A stretch of 64,000 nucleotides of DNA from Isoetes taiwanensis (GCA_021234155.1 JAJEKV010000108.1:3178850-3242849), one strand, 5' to 3'; counted from the stretch's first letter, positions 11,080 to 22,235 are shown. Translations and numbers: made by a program. The notes: generated by a model from the sequence alone, not told the origin.

Positions 11080-13112
11080 CTAGTTAAGGTGCCCAGCGTT
11101 GCTGGGCACAGGTTGGAACTGGCAATGTTGGAGACCTAGAAATAATAAGGTTTGTTGGAACTGGTAATGTTGGTGTCCTGGCATTTGTATTGTAGGAACC
11201 TTTAATTTCTTTCTTTTTTTATTCTCCCTTTTTTTTTTCTAACCCCGTTCTCCCTCCCTTTGCCTTCCCTTTCCCCTTTCCCTTTTTTTCTTTCTCTTTT
11301 TTTCTTGCTCGGCTTTTTTCCCTTCCTTTTTTATCTTTCCCGCTCTTCCCATTTTTCCACTATTCTCTTTCCCTTTCCTTTTCCCCTTCCTCTTCCTTTT
11401 CCTTTTCCTTTTCTCTTTCCCGTTTCTCATGCATTTTTTTCGTTCTCTTTTGCTTACCTTTTCATGTGCCCTTTTCTTCCTTTCCCCACCCTCTTCCTCT
11501 TGATCACGTGCCCTTTTCCCCATCTCTTTTCCCATTTCTCTCTCCTCTTTTCCTCATGCTCTTTTTGCTTTCCCTTCTCCTTTTCCGCTTCCCTTTTCCT
11601 TTCAACTTTCCATTTCCCTTTTCATACTTTCCCCACCCTTTTGCTTTGCGATGTTCCCTTTTTTTCCCTTTCCTTTCTCTTTCCCCTTCCTTTACATTTT
11701 CCTTTTCGTTCCCTTTAGCTTTTCATATGCCTCTTTCCATTCCCTTTTCTCAACCTTTTTTATGTACCCTTTTTCCTTCTTTCCCCATCTTCTTCCCCTT
11801 TTCCCCTTTCCACTTTCTCCTTTCTTGTTTCTTTTTTCTTTTCCCTTTCCCATACTCTTTTTCCCTTTCTTTCTTCTATTTCCTCACCCTTTCCCTCTTC
11901 CCTTTTTTCTCGTGCCCTTTTCTCCTTCCTCTTTTCCTATTCCTTGCTCCCTACCCTTTGTCTATTCTAATTCCCCCCACCTTTTTCCTCATTTTTCCAT
12001 CCTTTCCCTCTTCCTTTTCTCGATGCTCTTTTTGCTTTCCTTTTCTCTTTTCTTCACCCTTTCTCTTTTCCCTTTTTTTCCGCCCTTTCATTTTTCTCTT
12101 TTTCGTTCCCTTTTCCCAAGTTCTCTTTTCCCTTTTCCCCTCTCTTTTCCTTTTTTACTTTTCTTTTCCCTTAGACTTTGCAACCTTTTCTTATTTTTCC
12201 CTTACCTTTTCTCCTTTTCTCACCTTTACTTCTTACCCTTCTTTTATCTTGATTGCTCTTTTTTTTCTCTTTCCCTTTCCCCCTACCCTATTCTATTCCT
12301 TTTCTATTTTTTCTTTTATCTTTCCATTTTCCTTTTCTCCTTCTCTTTCCTTTTTTCCTCTTACCTTTTCCTTTATTCCTTTTCATTTTTTTCCCTTTTC
12401 CCTTTTCCCTTTTCCCCTTTTCCTTTTCCCTTTTCATCCGTTTCCCTTTTCCCTTCCCCTTTTCCTTTTCCCTTTTCCCTTTTCCCTTTCATCGTTTTTT
12501 CCTTTTTCCCTTTTCCCTTTTCCTTTTCCCTTTTCCTTTTCCCTTTCATCGTTTTTCCTTTTCCTTTCCCCTTTTCCTTTTCCCTTTTCCCTTTTCCCTT
12601 TTCTCTTTCATCATTTTCCTTTTCCCTTCCCCTTTTTCCTTTCCCTTTTCCCTTTTTTCCCTTTCATCGTTTTCCTTTTTCCGTCCCTTTTCCTTTTCCA
12701 TTTCCCTTTTCCTTTTTCCGTTTTCCATTTTTTCCCTTTTCCGTTTTTCCGTTTTCCCTTTCATCTTTTTTCCTTTTCCCTTCCCCTTTTCCTTTTCCCT
12801 TTTCCCTTTCATAGTTTTCCCTTTTCCCTTTCATCGTTTTCCTTTTCCTTTCCCTTTTTGTGTTTCCCTTTTCCTTTTTTTTCTTTCATCGTTTTCCTTT
12901 TTCCTTCCCCTTCCCCTTCCCCTTTTCCTTTTCCCTTTTCCCTTTTCCTTTTCCTTTTCCTTTTCCTTTTTCCTTTTCCCTTTCATATTGAAGCCATAGT
13001 CAAGATGAAATTTTAGTTGAAGACACGCACACATCATCTCCACCATTGGTCAATCAAATCCTCGACCGTCCAATTTAGGGTGCGGTCCATTACACAACAT
13101 TATAATATAAGA
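11080..13112 (-). mobile_element. Non-autonomous Helitron, copy B (2033 bp)
   Basis: On the minus strand it begins TCTTATATTATAATG at 13112. It ends with the same stem-loop as copy A (+ strand 11090-11108: TGCCCAGC, GTT, GCTGGGCA), then CTTAA and CTAG at 11080. Flanking host bases are A (11079) and T (13113). The first roughly 60 bases match copy A (TAAATTGGACGG is shared), while the interiors are unrelated. The interior is dominated by the polypyrimidine tract at 11206-12986. No Rep/helicase is encoded. Confidence 0.85.
11206..12986. repeat. 1.78-kb polypyrimidine low-complexity tract
   Basis: The + strand is nearly all C and T, built from irregular repeats of words such as cccttttc, cctttcatcg and ttttccct, with only scattered A or G. 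Long frames on both strands (516 codons of Phe/Pro/Leu/Ser on +, Lys/Arg/Glu on -) are by-products of the composition. The spacing of cctttcatcgttttcc words about every 60-70 bases at 12430-12900 suggests growth by slippage or unequal exchange. Confidence 0.95.
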
Positions 13113-13500
13113 TGTTTTGTAGTCTTCTTCTCCATCAATAACATTGTGTTGGGGTGATTCAGACTTTAGAAAATAGAAGGGGCACAAGCCCAAGGTTCAT
13201 GTTGAGTCATCATGGTTTCTTCAATTTCCATAGCAAGCACTACGCTCAATGAATAAAGGTCGTACACAAGCAGAGAAATGTTTCATTTTCTAAAAATATG
13301 CTAGATGTTCTGTACATAAAAAAGTAGGACTTGTATCTAGTCGATTCATGGAATTTATTAGTAGACAAAAAATGTAATAACTTAATTATATTTGTTGGCT
13401 TCGGTCTAGTGGTAACACATTAGTCTTAGAATAAGTATATCTCGAGTTAGAGGTTATCTAGAATGGTCAACGTAATGTGATAAAAATAAGTATATTTATT

Positions 13501-13760
13501 TGTTTGGGCAATGTAATAAGGTAATAGTCTAAGATTTTATGGTGAGAGTTAGACCAGTTGCAGTTGTAGTTGCAGGGGAGATTAGACCTTGGGTTGAAGG
13601 CAACTTGTCAACGTTGACACCATAATGGTATACGATTTGGGCAATGGTAAGTAACTGTGATAAATGGTTTAATGTTTATGGTGAAAGTTAGACCAGTTGC
13701 AAGAGGGAACATGGGGAGATTGGACCTTGTGTTGAAGGCAACTTACACTATAATGTTGAG
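13501..13760. repeat. Diverged direct repeat, about 137-bp period
   Basis: Two copies share gggcaatg, gttagaccagttgca, gggagattrgacctt and gttgaaggcaactt in the same order (13501-13630 and 13640-13755). A third partial start (ttgggcaatgg) is at about 13870. The copies contain no coding signal. Confidence 0.6.
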
Positions 13761-14043
13761 AGATCACATATTGAATTTAATTTAATTTAATTTTTAATTT
13801 ATATCTAATGCTCGCTTGGGCCTCGAGGGGCCATGGAGCACATGAACATCTTGTTTACAATTTGACATGTTTGGGCAATGGTTAAATTTGTATGATTAAG
13901 ATGGAAGGTGTAGATTAAGTGGTGAAAATGGAGGGTGTGGTGGAGATGGAAGGTGTTGATTAAGTGGTGCAATGGAGGGTTGAGATTAAGTGGTGCTAGG
14001 AGCTTTGAATGGCCTCAATTGAATTTTGTTTTGTAAAAACAAA

Positions 14044-14086
14044 AGCTCCCTCCCCCCTCCCTCCCTCTCTCCCTCCCTCTCTCTCA
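14044..14086. repeat. CT-rich microsatellite (ccctcyct)n
   Basis: A simple-sequence tract of ctccctcc and ctct words of about 43 bases. The wider stretch 13760-14698 otherwise shows no gene. Confidence 0.8.
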
Positions 14087-14698
14087 AGAACCAGGATGGG
14101 ATGCTATAGGGCACAAAGCAACTCAATGAAACTGGTAGGATAGAGAAGAAGGAGAATAACAACGGTGCGATATCAAACTAGAACCGAATCAATGCGCGTA
14201 ACACCTCTTATTACGAAAGTCATATTGTGTGCATGTAGTAATCATCTAAGAATGGATAAAAGCATGCTACAATTTACCATCTAAAGTGTTTTTTAGCAAC
14301 CAAAAAAGTGCCCAAAAAGTAACCTGCACTGGTATTGAGAACTTGCATAAATATTGCAAAGCTTAAAAATTGATTCATTCGTTTCAGTCTCTAATAGTGT
14401 TGTTATCATCTTAATACTAATAAATTGACTTTTATTTTAAATTGTTTCTAATGATTTCGATGATAGCAAAAAACAGGAAGTACTAGTTTTAAAAGTATCT
14501 AGTATAGGTACTTTTGAGGGTTGCAAAAATGGTACCATAGCATCTTTTCACCCAAATGCCTAATCATTGGATAATTAATTAAGCTCCCTCTAGAAGCAGG
14601 TGTTAGAATATTCCATCATATTCTGCTCCTCCATAATTCCTAGCCCCACATCTAGGCGTACAACAAAACAATATCCAAGAGATAATGGTATGCATCAA

Positions 14699-15058
14699 TC
14701 ATCCATGTACCATCTCCTGGACTTCCTCTTCTTTCCAACCCCCTTTTCTAAGTGTACATGCTATTGTTTCTAAGTACTCACATAAAGCTGAATCTTGATA
14801 CGATTTATCATGAATAAGATCATCATTATAAGTGTATGCTAAATCCTCGACCTCTGAAACATGATTCCACAATTCCACCTCTCTTTCATTTTGCAATAGC
14901 ACAAGAACTATGAAGCTCTCCAAACTTCTTTGGGAGGTTCTCTTCAAAGAGTTGTCATTGATGTTGTATTTGAAGTTGTCTTTCACAGATTTTTCTTTAG
15001 TACTCCATCCAGAGGCTTCTAACATGCACTGGAGACTTGTCATTTTTGAGTTGGGCAA
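14699..15058 (-). CDS. Hypothetical ORF, possible exon
   Basis: A 119-codon minus-strand frame with natural protein composition and no low complexity. It has a hydrophobic helix (SLESFIVLVLLQNEREVELW), an acidic middle (SEVEDLAYTYNDDLIHD) and a charged end (LRKGGWKEEEVQEMVHG) before a stop. I do not recognise the family. The start Met may be internal to an exon, since the upstream sequence on that strand could continue across an intron. No partner genes are visible. Confidence 0.35.
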   Translation of the reverse strand: MPNSKMTSLQCMLEASGWSTKEKSVKDNFKYNINDNSLKRTSQRSLESFIVLVLLQNEREVELWNHVSEVEDLAYTYNDDLIHDKSYQDSALCEYLETIACTLRKGGWKEEEVQEMVHG

Positions 15059-16029
15059 CTTTCCTTCTCACATAAAGCCTGGTTGCTAGACCACATTTTT
15101 CAACTCATGATGAGATGCTAAATTGGTCACAAAAAAAAAGGTTCACTTTGCAATTAGCAAAGAAAAGATGGTAGAAGACTAAATTTGTGATGCAATAGTG
15201 TAGGTATCCTCCCTTCTTATGGTGCCATGCATACACATGCACCAGGAGCAAAGAGAGATAATTGAGGACAAATTAGAGTCAGAGAATCAACACGGAAAGA
15301 GAAAAAAGGAGAATGCCCATGTAAAGAGGTTACCCTAGTGGGGTAATGGCTAGTGGTCCAATGTTTTTTTTTAGAATACGTGTTGGCGTATAGACAACTA
15401 TTGTACATAAGAGAATCTCAGGATCTTGGTGTATGTACAACTTAGCTACATATAAGAAAATATCACTACCAACCATCAATTATGTATAGATGTTGCAATA
15501 CCAACCATTAGTTATATATGGTGGGAGGTGCATTGCAACCATCAACTGTGCACTTTAGTGCTATATTGATGTCATTTTATCTACAAAGATGATGCAAAAA
15601 ATCATAGTACTTGCAAGATCTAAGTTTCACAAATTGGAACTTAAGCTCTAACTTTGACAATTACAACCTTTTATAATGTAAAAGAGAAAAGGAAAGCCAT
15701 ATTGAAGTTCATAATGAGGAAAATTTTATAGCTATTTCTGATCAAGGGAATGACGTGCAATATGTAATGGTTAGAAAAAAGGAGAGAAAGGGAATAGTAT
15801 ATTAGATCCATCTGGAGGAGTCTTTGGAAGAGGACATTTACAAAAGTTAATTTTTACTAAAATTATTTAGAACTTGCATGGAATTAACAATATTGCTAGG
15901 ATCTGACGGATCCCATGTTGCGAACATAGGCTACCGTTGCCTAATTGCATGCTATAATTTCGCCTCGTAAGATTATTACACAGACTTTATCGGTACTTCA
16001 ACCGTAGATTCCAACGTATCTGTAGTTTC

Positions 16030-16038
16030 TATATAAAA
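16030..16038 (+). promoter_or_regulatory. Putative TATA box for the 16.1-kb ORF
   Basis: tatataaaa lies 90 bases before the ATG at 16128, followed by a C/T-rich leader. The neighbouring related ORF at 16974 has tataaatt at 16883-16890 at nearly the same distance. Confidence 0.4.
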
Positions 16039-16127
16039 CATCGGACGCCATTATCTTCTCCTATCCGCCATCTCCTATTCTACCACATCCGCCCTCAGCC
16101 ATCTCCCCTTCGTTCTCATCTCTTTCA

Positions 16128-16450
16128 ATGGCCTCCAGCTCCAGTTACATCCCTGCCGAGATCTTGTCTCAAGTTCTGGTGAAGGAAACTAAGAATATTC
16201 GTGATGAAGCTGAGGAACGGATCCGCCTTCTGAAAGAAAAAAATGATGAAGACGTCGCCAAGCTGGTTGCAGCAGAGGACAAGGCCGCCTTCTATAGCGA
16301 GGTGATTTTAGTGCGTGACAATCAGCGGGCTGCCATAGACCGCGAATTGCGTGCCGCGAGATCCTAACCTCCAAGAGGCCTAGGGCGCAATCGAAGCGGC
16401 CGAGGCTGCCCGGCTCAACTTCGATGAAAACGGGAAGATAAGGTTGCGAG
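16128..16450 (+). CDS. Small coiled-coil protein, probably frameshifted
   Basis: The ATG is in good context (tcaATGGcc) after a TATA-like box and a C/T-rich leader. The first 79 codons start MASSSSYIPAEILSQV and continue with charged helical sequence (KETKNIRDEAEERIRLLKEK, then DELRAA-type heptads). The frame ends at 16367. Another frame continues with similar composition (IEAAEAARLNFDENGKIRL, stop about 16453) after one in-frame stop, so an insertion/deletion error or intron is likely. No known family. A nearby ORF starting MASTSSAMLIRK at 16974 may be a paralogue. Confidence 0.4.
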
Positions 16451-16973
16451 TATGAGAGCGTGGTTGCAGGCGGGGCAATCATATTGGAGGGCCGGAAAAA
16501 ATTATCGCGTGCCCTCGAAAGAGCTTGCGGTGTCCGAGGCATCGGGCTCCTCCCCTAGAGGGCGATCTTTTTTAATGTTTATAATTATTTTGTTTTACGC
16601 GAATGGAAAATGTTTTGAAAAATGTGCGAAATATTACGTTTCCTATTTTTAATTTTTCAATATCCGTGGTAGAGAGAATGACAAGGCGGATCCACCTGGC
16701 GAAATCCTTCATAAGCTTTTAAAGCTTAATGCAGATCTCGGCGTGGTGTGTCTGATGTACTTAGAATAGTTAATGTGTTCCAAATGGGCGGTACCATTAA
16801 TGTGTTCTAGCGGACAAAATTTAATACCTTTCGACACATGCGGCAGCAAAGATTGTATTTAATATGTTCAAGTGCTAATATGTATAAATTGAGGTCCTTG
16901 CATTGTGCTCCTTCCGGTTAGAGTCTTAGCTCCTTCACTTTTATATTCTTAACGTCCCTCCCATTTGTCATCT

Positions 16974-17427
16974 ATGGCCTCCACATCCTCTGCTATGCTG
17001 ATAAGGAAAACGCCGGGGATAGAACTCCCCGACATAGTGTTGGTTGTTGGGATGAAGAGGTTGAAGGAGCAAGACGATCTTCTAAAGATAGAAATTCAGC
17101 CAAAAAGAAGAAGAAAATAGATTCAACCTTCTCATGCGTTGTAGCCGTGTTGAACGGAAAGCTGGAGCAGGAGGGAAGGTTATGCTAACAAAACTACTTG
17201 AGGTGGTTATGGCAGACAACGAGGTTGCTAATTGAGCCCGAAAGAAAGCGTTGTGGTAGTGGGGGCCGGGAGTGGGACATGTACAAAGAGATGGTGGGCA
17301 GATTGGAGGAGCGTTTGGATAGGGTGATTCTTGGCTTGGCGAGAAGAGAGCGAAAGGCGAAGGCGAGGATGAAGCTGATGATGATGATGAAGATAATGAA
17401 GAAGAGCTCGCACTGGAGCAACAATGA
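16974..17427 (+). pseudogene. Second small MAS-start gene remnant with acidic tail
   Basis: The ATG at 16974 opens a 48-codon frame beginning MASTSSAMLIRKTPGIEL and reaching MKRLKEQDDLLKIE before a stop. Coding-like sequence resumes in other frames (NGKLEQEGRL; MYKEMVGRLEERLDRVI) and ends in an acidic tail (EDEADDDDEDNEEELALEQQ, stop near 17427). The order of start, coiled coil and acid tail looks like one gene broken by introns or frame errors. The tataaatt at 16883-16890 would be its TATA box. The match to the 16128 ORF is limited to the start and a short LKE(K/Q) coil. Confidence 0.3.
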
Positions 17428-17822
17428 GTCGTTGTATTTTGTTTTTCAATGTAACAATTTTCACAATTTAATCAAAAGTAACCTTTTTTTTATTATTATC
17501 TTGTAAAGCATCACCGCGGCGAAGCCACATAAATGCAAGCAATAGCGAACTTCCCTTTGTTATAGCGCCGTATGATCAAATAAGATCACACGGCGCGAAG
17601 CTACAGGTTATTACAAAGCGAGGTTGGAGGCAAGTACTGCTGGTCGTGTGAACATACTACACATCACAAGTATACTTTACCAATTCTTTGTCTCTTAGAT
17701 CTCTACTGTTGCGATGCTAGTGGGGCCCTAGAATATTGCCAAGCAAGTTTCCATTTTCTCTTCAGCATTATGCCAATTGTGTTTACGACTTCTGGGTTGC
17801 TCCTTAAAGCGACCTTCTTGTT

Positions 17823-18246
17823 CTATTTAGCCATGGCCCTTCTATAAAACCACTCATCATCCGTCTTAGAGGGTTGGTTCCACATTTCCACCCCCTCTTT
17901 GGGTGTTCGATGAAAGGTTATTTTAGCTTGTTTATGCGACTTCTCCATGCCTTGTGCACTCCACAATGCTAGGCTTCCATACTTCCTAAAAACCAAGGTG
18001 CATGAGCCCAAAAGATGTGCAAAGTAGTCGCGTGACTTCACTCTCTCCCCATGCGTTTATGTAAGCCCTAATAAATTTGTTATTAAACACCCGGAGAACA
18101 TTTCTGCATCTTCTCTTGTGAGGTCCATTCTCTGAATGTATGGGATCAATTCGGACAATGCATCCCATGCATTTTTTTTCCTCAATGCCGAGCGAGCGCC
18201 ATCTGTGTGGTCTGCTCGCATCAACCAGGCAATTTTCCAAATTCAT
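17823..18246 (-). pseudogene. Uncharacterised KYGSLALWSAQGMEKSH-type protein fragment
   Basis: Two overlapping minus-strand frames read as one protein with a frame change near 18040. The first runs NKFIRAYINAWGES; the second runs YFAHLLGS, then RKYGSLALWSAQGMEKSHKQ and later DDEWFYRRAMAK. I recall a similar KYG..WS.QG.EKSH arrangement in repeated, unnamed eukaryotic proteins, but can give it no function. The frame change suggests a pseudogene or a base-calling error. The ORF at 18361-18780 on the same strand is probably part of the same unit. Confidence 0.35.
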
Positions 18247-18360
18247 AGACCTTTTCTCCCATCGGTTTTACGTTCGGTCTCTATGATTCTTTATGAAGTG
18301 TCGAGGCTTTCACCCCTCAATTGACACCTTCACGAGGCACACTTGTTCTTCTTGCGTTTC

Positions 18361-18780
18361 TCATAGAGCTCTAATGATACATTGCCACCATGCAAACACC
18401 TTCGATAGAATATGTTCAACTCTCGAATTCATTTCTCTCTTCTCTTCTTGAAATGTTCCACCGAATGCGCAGCTCAAAATATCATCTTGTCGATCACAAA
18501 AGCCCGTACAAAGTGCGAGATATGAACCCTCTCTAATGGAATGGGAAAAATGCCATGGAACTTGGGATCTTTTCTCCTCTATTAGGAGCATTTGCTTGGT
18601 TAAGGGACAAGGTTGAAGCTTGATCTTCGAGTACTTGACTTCCTTGCATGATTGTAGTACGGACAACTTTTTGCATGTTCCTTGTCCTCCTCCGCATGTT
18701 GTACATTGCTTTCTCGGTTTTAAATCGTCGGCGTCAAGTGAAAAATTACTTTTATAAGATCCATAGTGATCTACTTGCAA
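18361..18780 (-). CDS. Cys-rich hypothetical ORF
   Basis: A 139-codon frame with a CTTCGGGQGTCKK cluster near residues 31-43 that could bind zinc. A further Cys-containing part follows (SYLALCTGFCDRQDDILSC). It lies upstream, in the sense of transcription, of the fragment at 17823-18246 and could be an earlier exon of the same transposon-like gene. More broken coding-like sequence continues on this strand to about 20300. No function can be given. Confidence 0.3.
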   Translation of the reverse strand: MQVDHYGSYKSNFSLDADDLKPRKQCTTCGGGQGTCKKLSVLQSCKEVKYSKIKLQPCPLTKQMLLIEEKRSQVPWHFSHSIREGSYLALCTGFCDRQDDILSCAFGGTFQEEKREMNSRVEHILSKVFAWWQCIIRAL

Positions 18781-20840
18781 TTTTTCCCTCCCTCGAATCT
18801 AGATATTAGACTTCGGGATGTCAGTTTGATTGAACACCCATTTCAATACCTCATGGGTTTCTTTCCGAACTTTAAAAGACCTAACCACCAGGTGTCATCT
18901 TGGTTGACATGAGGACTATTTTTTTGCCACGCTTCTTCTCCTCGTCAGTCACCTCTACATCTTTTTATTATTCTTGTTGCTCTTTGATTTATCATGTGCA
19001 ATTGCATTCTCAATTGCTCTATTCATGATGACAACGGATACCCTCTCATACTTCTCAAACTTGGTCAGTTCCATTTCATCCAATTTTATGCAAACTTCAC
19101 ACCATTAGTTTCTACAACTGTTAAGTCATAATATTTGACAAGGAATTGTAAAAGACTAACCAGGCCAACCCAAAGATTATTCGTTCATTCATTCCAACTA
19201 TATAACAATCCTTGCCATTCTTATCTTTTTATAGCTATGGCGGGGACCAGCACATTCAACGTGGTGCATCTCTCCTAATATGGCATCTGACATCTTTGTC
19301 CTAGTAACCCGTGTATTCTCAACAATTTGTGGGCGTGGGCGAATACTTTTTGTGCCCATTCTTTTCAATGCTTAGTGGAATGGCTTGAATAGAGAACGGT
19401 AACCAAAACTCTTTGATGCCTACATCGTCTAAGCGATCTGTACATCTATCGGCTTCTAAGCTTCTTGTAGATCTCTCCTAATACCATTTCCAATACCATC
19501 TTCTTGAGAGAAGAGTTGTAGGGATGACAAATCATGTCCGCTATCTCCTCGTTTGTCGCTGGGTTCTTCACTCACGTAACCAAAATTGCTTCTAGTTTTC
19601 CCCGGATCTTGATTGGCCTTTGCTAGTGTTGTAAAGCGGACCTTGTGGCGTGACCACTACGTCTCGAATGCACCTGATCAAACTTCAGTTCCTCCTCATC
19701 GATCGAAAGTGCTTCTTCCTTTCTCATAAACCAAGGGGTGTTTTCTTCAAATTCTTTAACCTACATTGAAGCCCAAAGTTTGCTCTTTTCGAGCTCTTGG
19801 ATCTTTTTCTTGCAGCTGCCCTATCACCAATTTGGACTTGTCCGCCCGTATCTCAAAGAGGTTTCTCTCCGGCCGTCGTCATTCCTTTCCTTCATTATAG
19901 TGGAGTAATGGCGAGAGAAAAAAGATCTGTTGGTTTAAGTTATAACTCTCTTGTGACAATGAAGCGGATCATCTCAAAAGAAGCGTATTCGATTACGAAT
20001 GCCTTCATCCTCTCTCAATCTCTCACAATATCCTCGAGGCCGGAGTTCACCGTCATCACGCATCGGACTAAACTTGAAGCGTCCGAAATAGCGGTTTCTT
20101 GCCACTCAATGGATCCAATGGATATAAACTGCCATCTGCCCAGATGACACTTTTTGAGCCTGCAAGACGCAACACGTCGAGATCTAAGTTCTTATTTTTT
20201 AAACCTCGTTTTTTGCGATTGAAGACTGGAGCATATTCATGAGTCGGGTTGGATCCTTATCCACACATCATTTGGAGCTTCCATCTTCGGATCGCACGAC
20301 GCGAAATTAAGGTGTACAATTTGTATGCCCCACCCCAATTAAGCCCCGTAAAACGTCCGTACTAGCCTTGTTTTTGAAATTTGCAACGTGCATATGGAAA
20401 TCGAAAAGTCCATTCTTCTACAATCCATGCTTTTATACATTAAGCAAGCCTGTATTGGGATGAAGTAAAGATCCCCTTCACAATTTTTAAAGCGCAATCT
20501 TGGCCTTCGAAGTGAAAGTCCGATACAAAGCTTCAACCTACACATTCAAATTTTTTGAAATGTAGAAGGCATGGAAGCTTGTATGGGCATAACCTCTAAA
20601 TGAAAATAAGCGCCAAGGCAAGAATTGGTGGCGCACGCGGCTTAGTATCTCACAAACCAAGAGACACCGTCATGTGTTGCCGGTATGCTACAATGCAAGT
20701 GGCTTTTTAGAAGCGCCACATGTTGCATCAGTCTGTCTGACAACCAACAGAATTAAATACATATAGCAAAAAAGAGCAGAAATATGACGTGGAATGGCTG
20801 ATAGGAGGGCTATTTTGAGACCCCAAATCCGCCCTAATGT

Positions 20841-20922
20841 CTGGGATCCATGGTGTGGGCAGAAACTGATCGGCGTATCTCACGCGGGCAAAGATTACTC
20901 AAGGGGAAATGTTTTGCCGTAA
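20841..20922 (+). repeat. 82-bp terminal repeat of the gypsy element, left copy
   Basis: ctgggatccatggtgtggg...ttttgccgtaa matches 23570-23650 (81 bp) at most positions. The right copies recur in the R2 and R3 blocks near 30102-30182 and 52848-52927. A primer binding site follows the left copy directly, so this is probably the 3' end of an LTR whose 5' part has been lost or replaced on this side. Confidence 0.6.
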
Positions 20923-20925
20923 TAG

Positions 20926-20936
20926 TGGTATCAGAT
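20926..20936 (+). promoter_or_regulatory. Primer binding site (initiator tRNA-Met type)
   Basis: tggtatcagat, four bases past the 82-bp repeat, matches the start of the plant LTR-retrotransposon PBS (TGGTATCAGAGC) complementary to initiator tRNA-Met. The gag-like ORF starts immediately after. Confidence 0.6.
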
Positions 20937-20940
20937 CAGT

Positions 20941-21903
20941 ATGATTGAACCTGTGCCAGATATGCCAGCAAGACCTATTGACGGATTGCCTGAAGTGCAT
21001 CCACCTAAAGAGGGCATAATACCCGCCCTTGAGGACATTCATCTGGAGGATGAATTGCCCGAGTTCGAGCTGGATGGGGGAGCATCCTCAGAAGTTACTC
21101 CTGAAGCAACTATCTTTATAGGTGCTGATCATGTAATTGCTGCAAGTGCAGCTAATACTGATAATGAAAATGCCGGAAATGCTCCGGGAGCAAGTACTGA
21201 GCAGGGTCCAGTAGGTGGGAACTTACCCGACGAAAATGTAGGTCATGTCAACCGCCTGACTGGCTAACTGAACGAGATAAGAGCTGAACAAGCTAAGTTT
21301 CGAAACACCCTAGGGTTGATACAGAAAAACCTGCAGAAGTGGGCTGTTGAAGGGAAGGCCCGGGAACTTCGTTTAAGTAATGTAGTAGAAAAGTTTCTAC
21401 AGGTGGCTGGGGCAGTTCCCACTGCTCCAGGGGCAAACCATGGTGTTTCTCACGAGGTTGCACGACCGGGACCTAGTGCACCATCAGGATTAAACACGGG
21501 GTTGCCGAAGAACCAGTAGCTCAGGGTGTCATGGAAGGTGTCGCTCAACCAGAAGAATCACTGGGGGAGCTTTCTGGTGAAGAGATTAAGTCTTTGGAGC
21601 GTCTAAAGATGCCCGATTTCTAATGGCAAGGATGTTACGCCTGAGCAGGCTATGCGATGGTTCCATCAAATAAAGCTATATTTTGCAGCTACAAAGAAAG
21701 GTGAGAATGTTCGACTGATGTATGCCACCCTGAAGCTGAAGGGACTGGCAGCTGCATGGTGGGACATCCACACCGAGAATGGTCAGAAGCTGCGTACTTG
21801 GAGGGATTTTTTAGTTAATGTGCAGGGTTTGCCACATGTAGAGCCTAGTAAGCTCATGTCAGCCACTCAGGCTTTTTCAAAGTTAATACAAATCTTTGGC
21901 TAG
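20941..21903 (+). pseudogene. Ty3/gypsy gag remnant
   Basis: The first frame (20941-21267) is an acidic, Pro-rich N-terminus (PALEDIHLEDELPEFELDGG). A coil-like part follows (21316-21519). A third frame (21652-21903) carries the retrotransposon gag core: MRWFHQIKLYFAA, then LKLKGLAAAWWD and LRTWRDFLVN, matching the usual capsid order F..L...L.G.A..WW....W..F. Stops and frame changes separate the three parts, so the ORF is dead. Capsid C-terminus, zinc knuckle and protease are missing. Confidence 0.75.
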
Positions 21904-22235
21904 AAATCCGAGTGATCCTGATCTTTGGCTAGACTATGAAAGTGTTTTGTACTCATGGACTCCAAACACTATTCCAGCTAGAAATGCGAGAATTACAATA
22001 CCTCAGGATGTCAGGAAGAAGGCTATGATATCATTGGGGTTGCTTGAAGAAAGTTGAATAACTATGTAAATTTTTTTCATCACGTTTTTATGATATGGTG
22101 CTATATTGTGAAATATTAACGATTTTGTAAATAATATGAGATTACATTTTCATACTTTTGAGGTGGTTTGTGTGAATTTGAATATGCTATAAAAACATAC
22201 AATATGAAATTTGTCCCAAAATTAAGACATAATCC
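21904..22235 (+). other. Foreign insert or deletion scar between gag and RT
   Basis: A short coding-like stretch (RNARITIPQDVRKKAMISLG, stop near 22057) is followed by about 170 bases of AT-rich DNA. Neither part belongs to a gypsy pol gene. Protease and the first half of reverse transcriptase are absent here, so this replaces about 1.5 kb or more of the element. Confidence 0.5.

Noticed and set aside
11466-13016. 516-codon open frame (and overlapping 387- and 248-codon frames)
   Set aside because: They lie in the polypyrimidine tract; composition is Phe/Pro/Leu/Ser only and all frames are open because stop codons need A or G.
13398-13465. tRNA-derived SINE head (ggtctagtggtaacaca)
   Set aside because: The A-box match is fair, but the B box (ctcgagttagagg) is poor and no SINE body or tail is seen.
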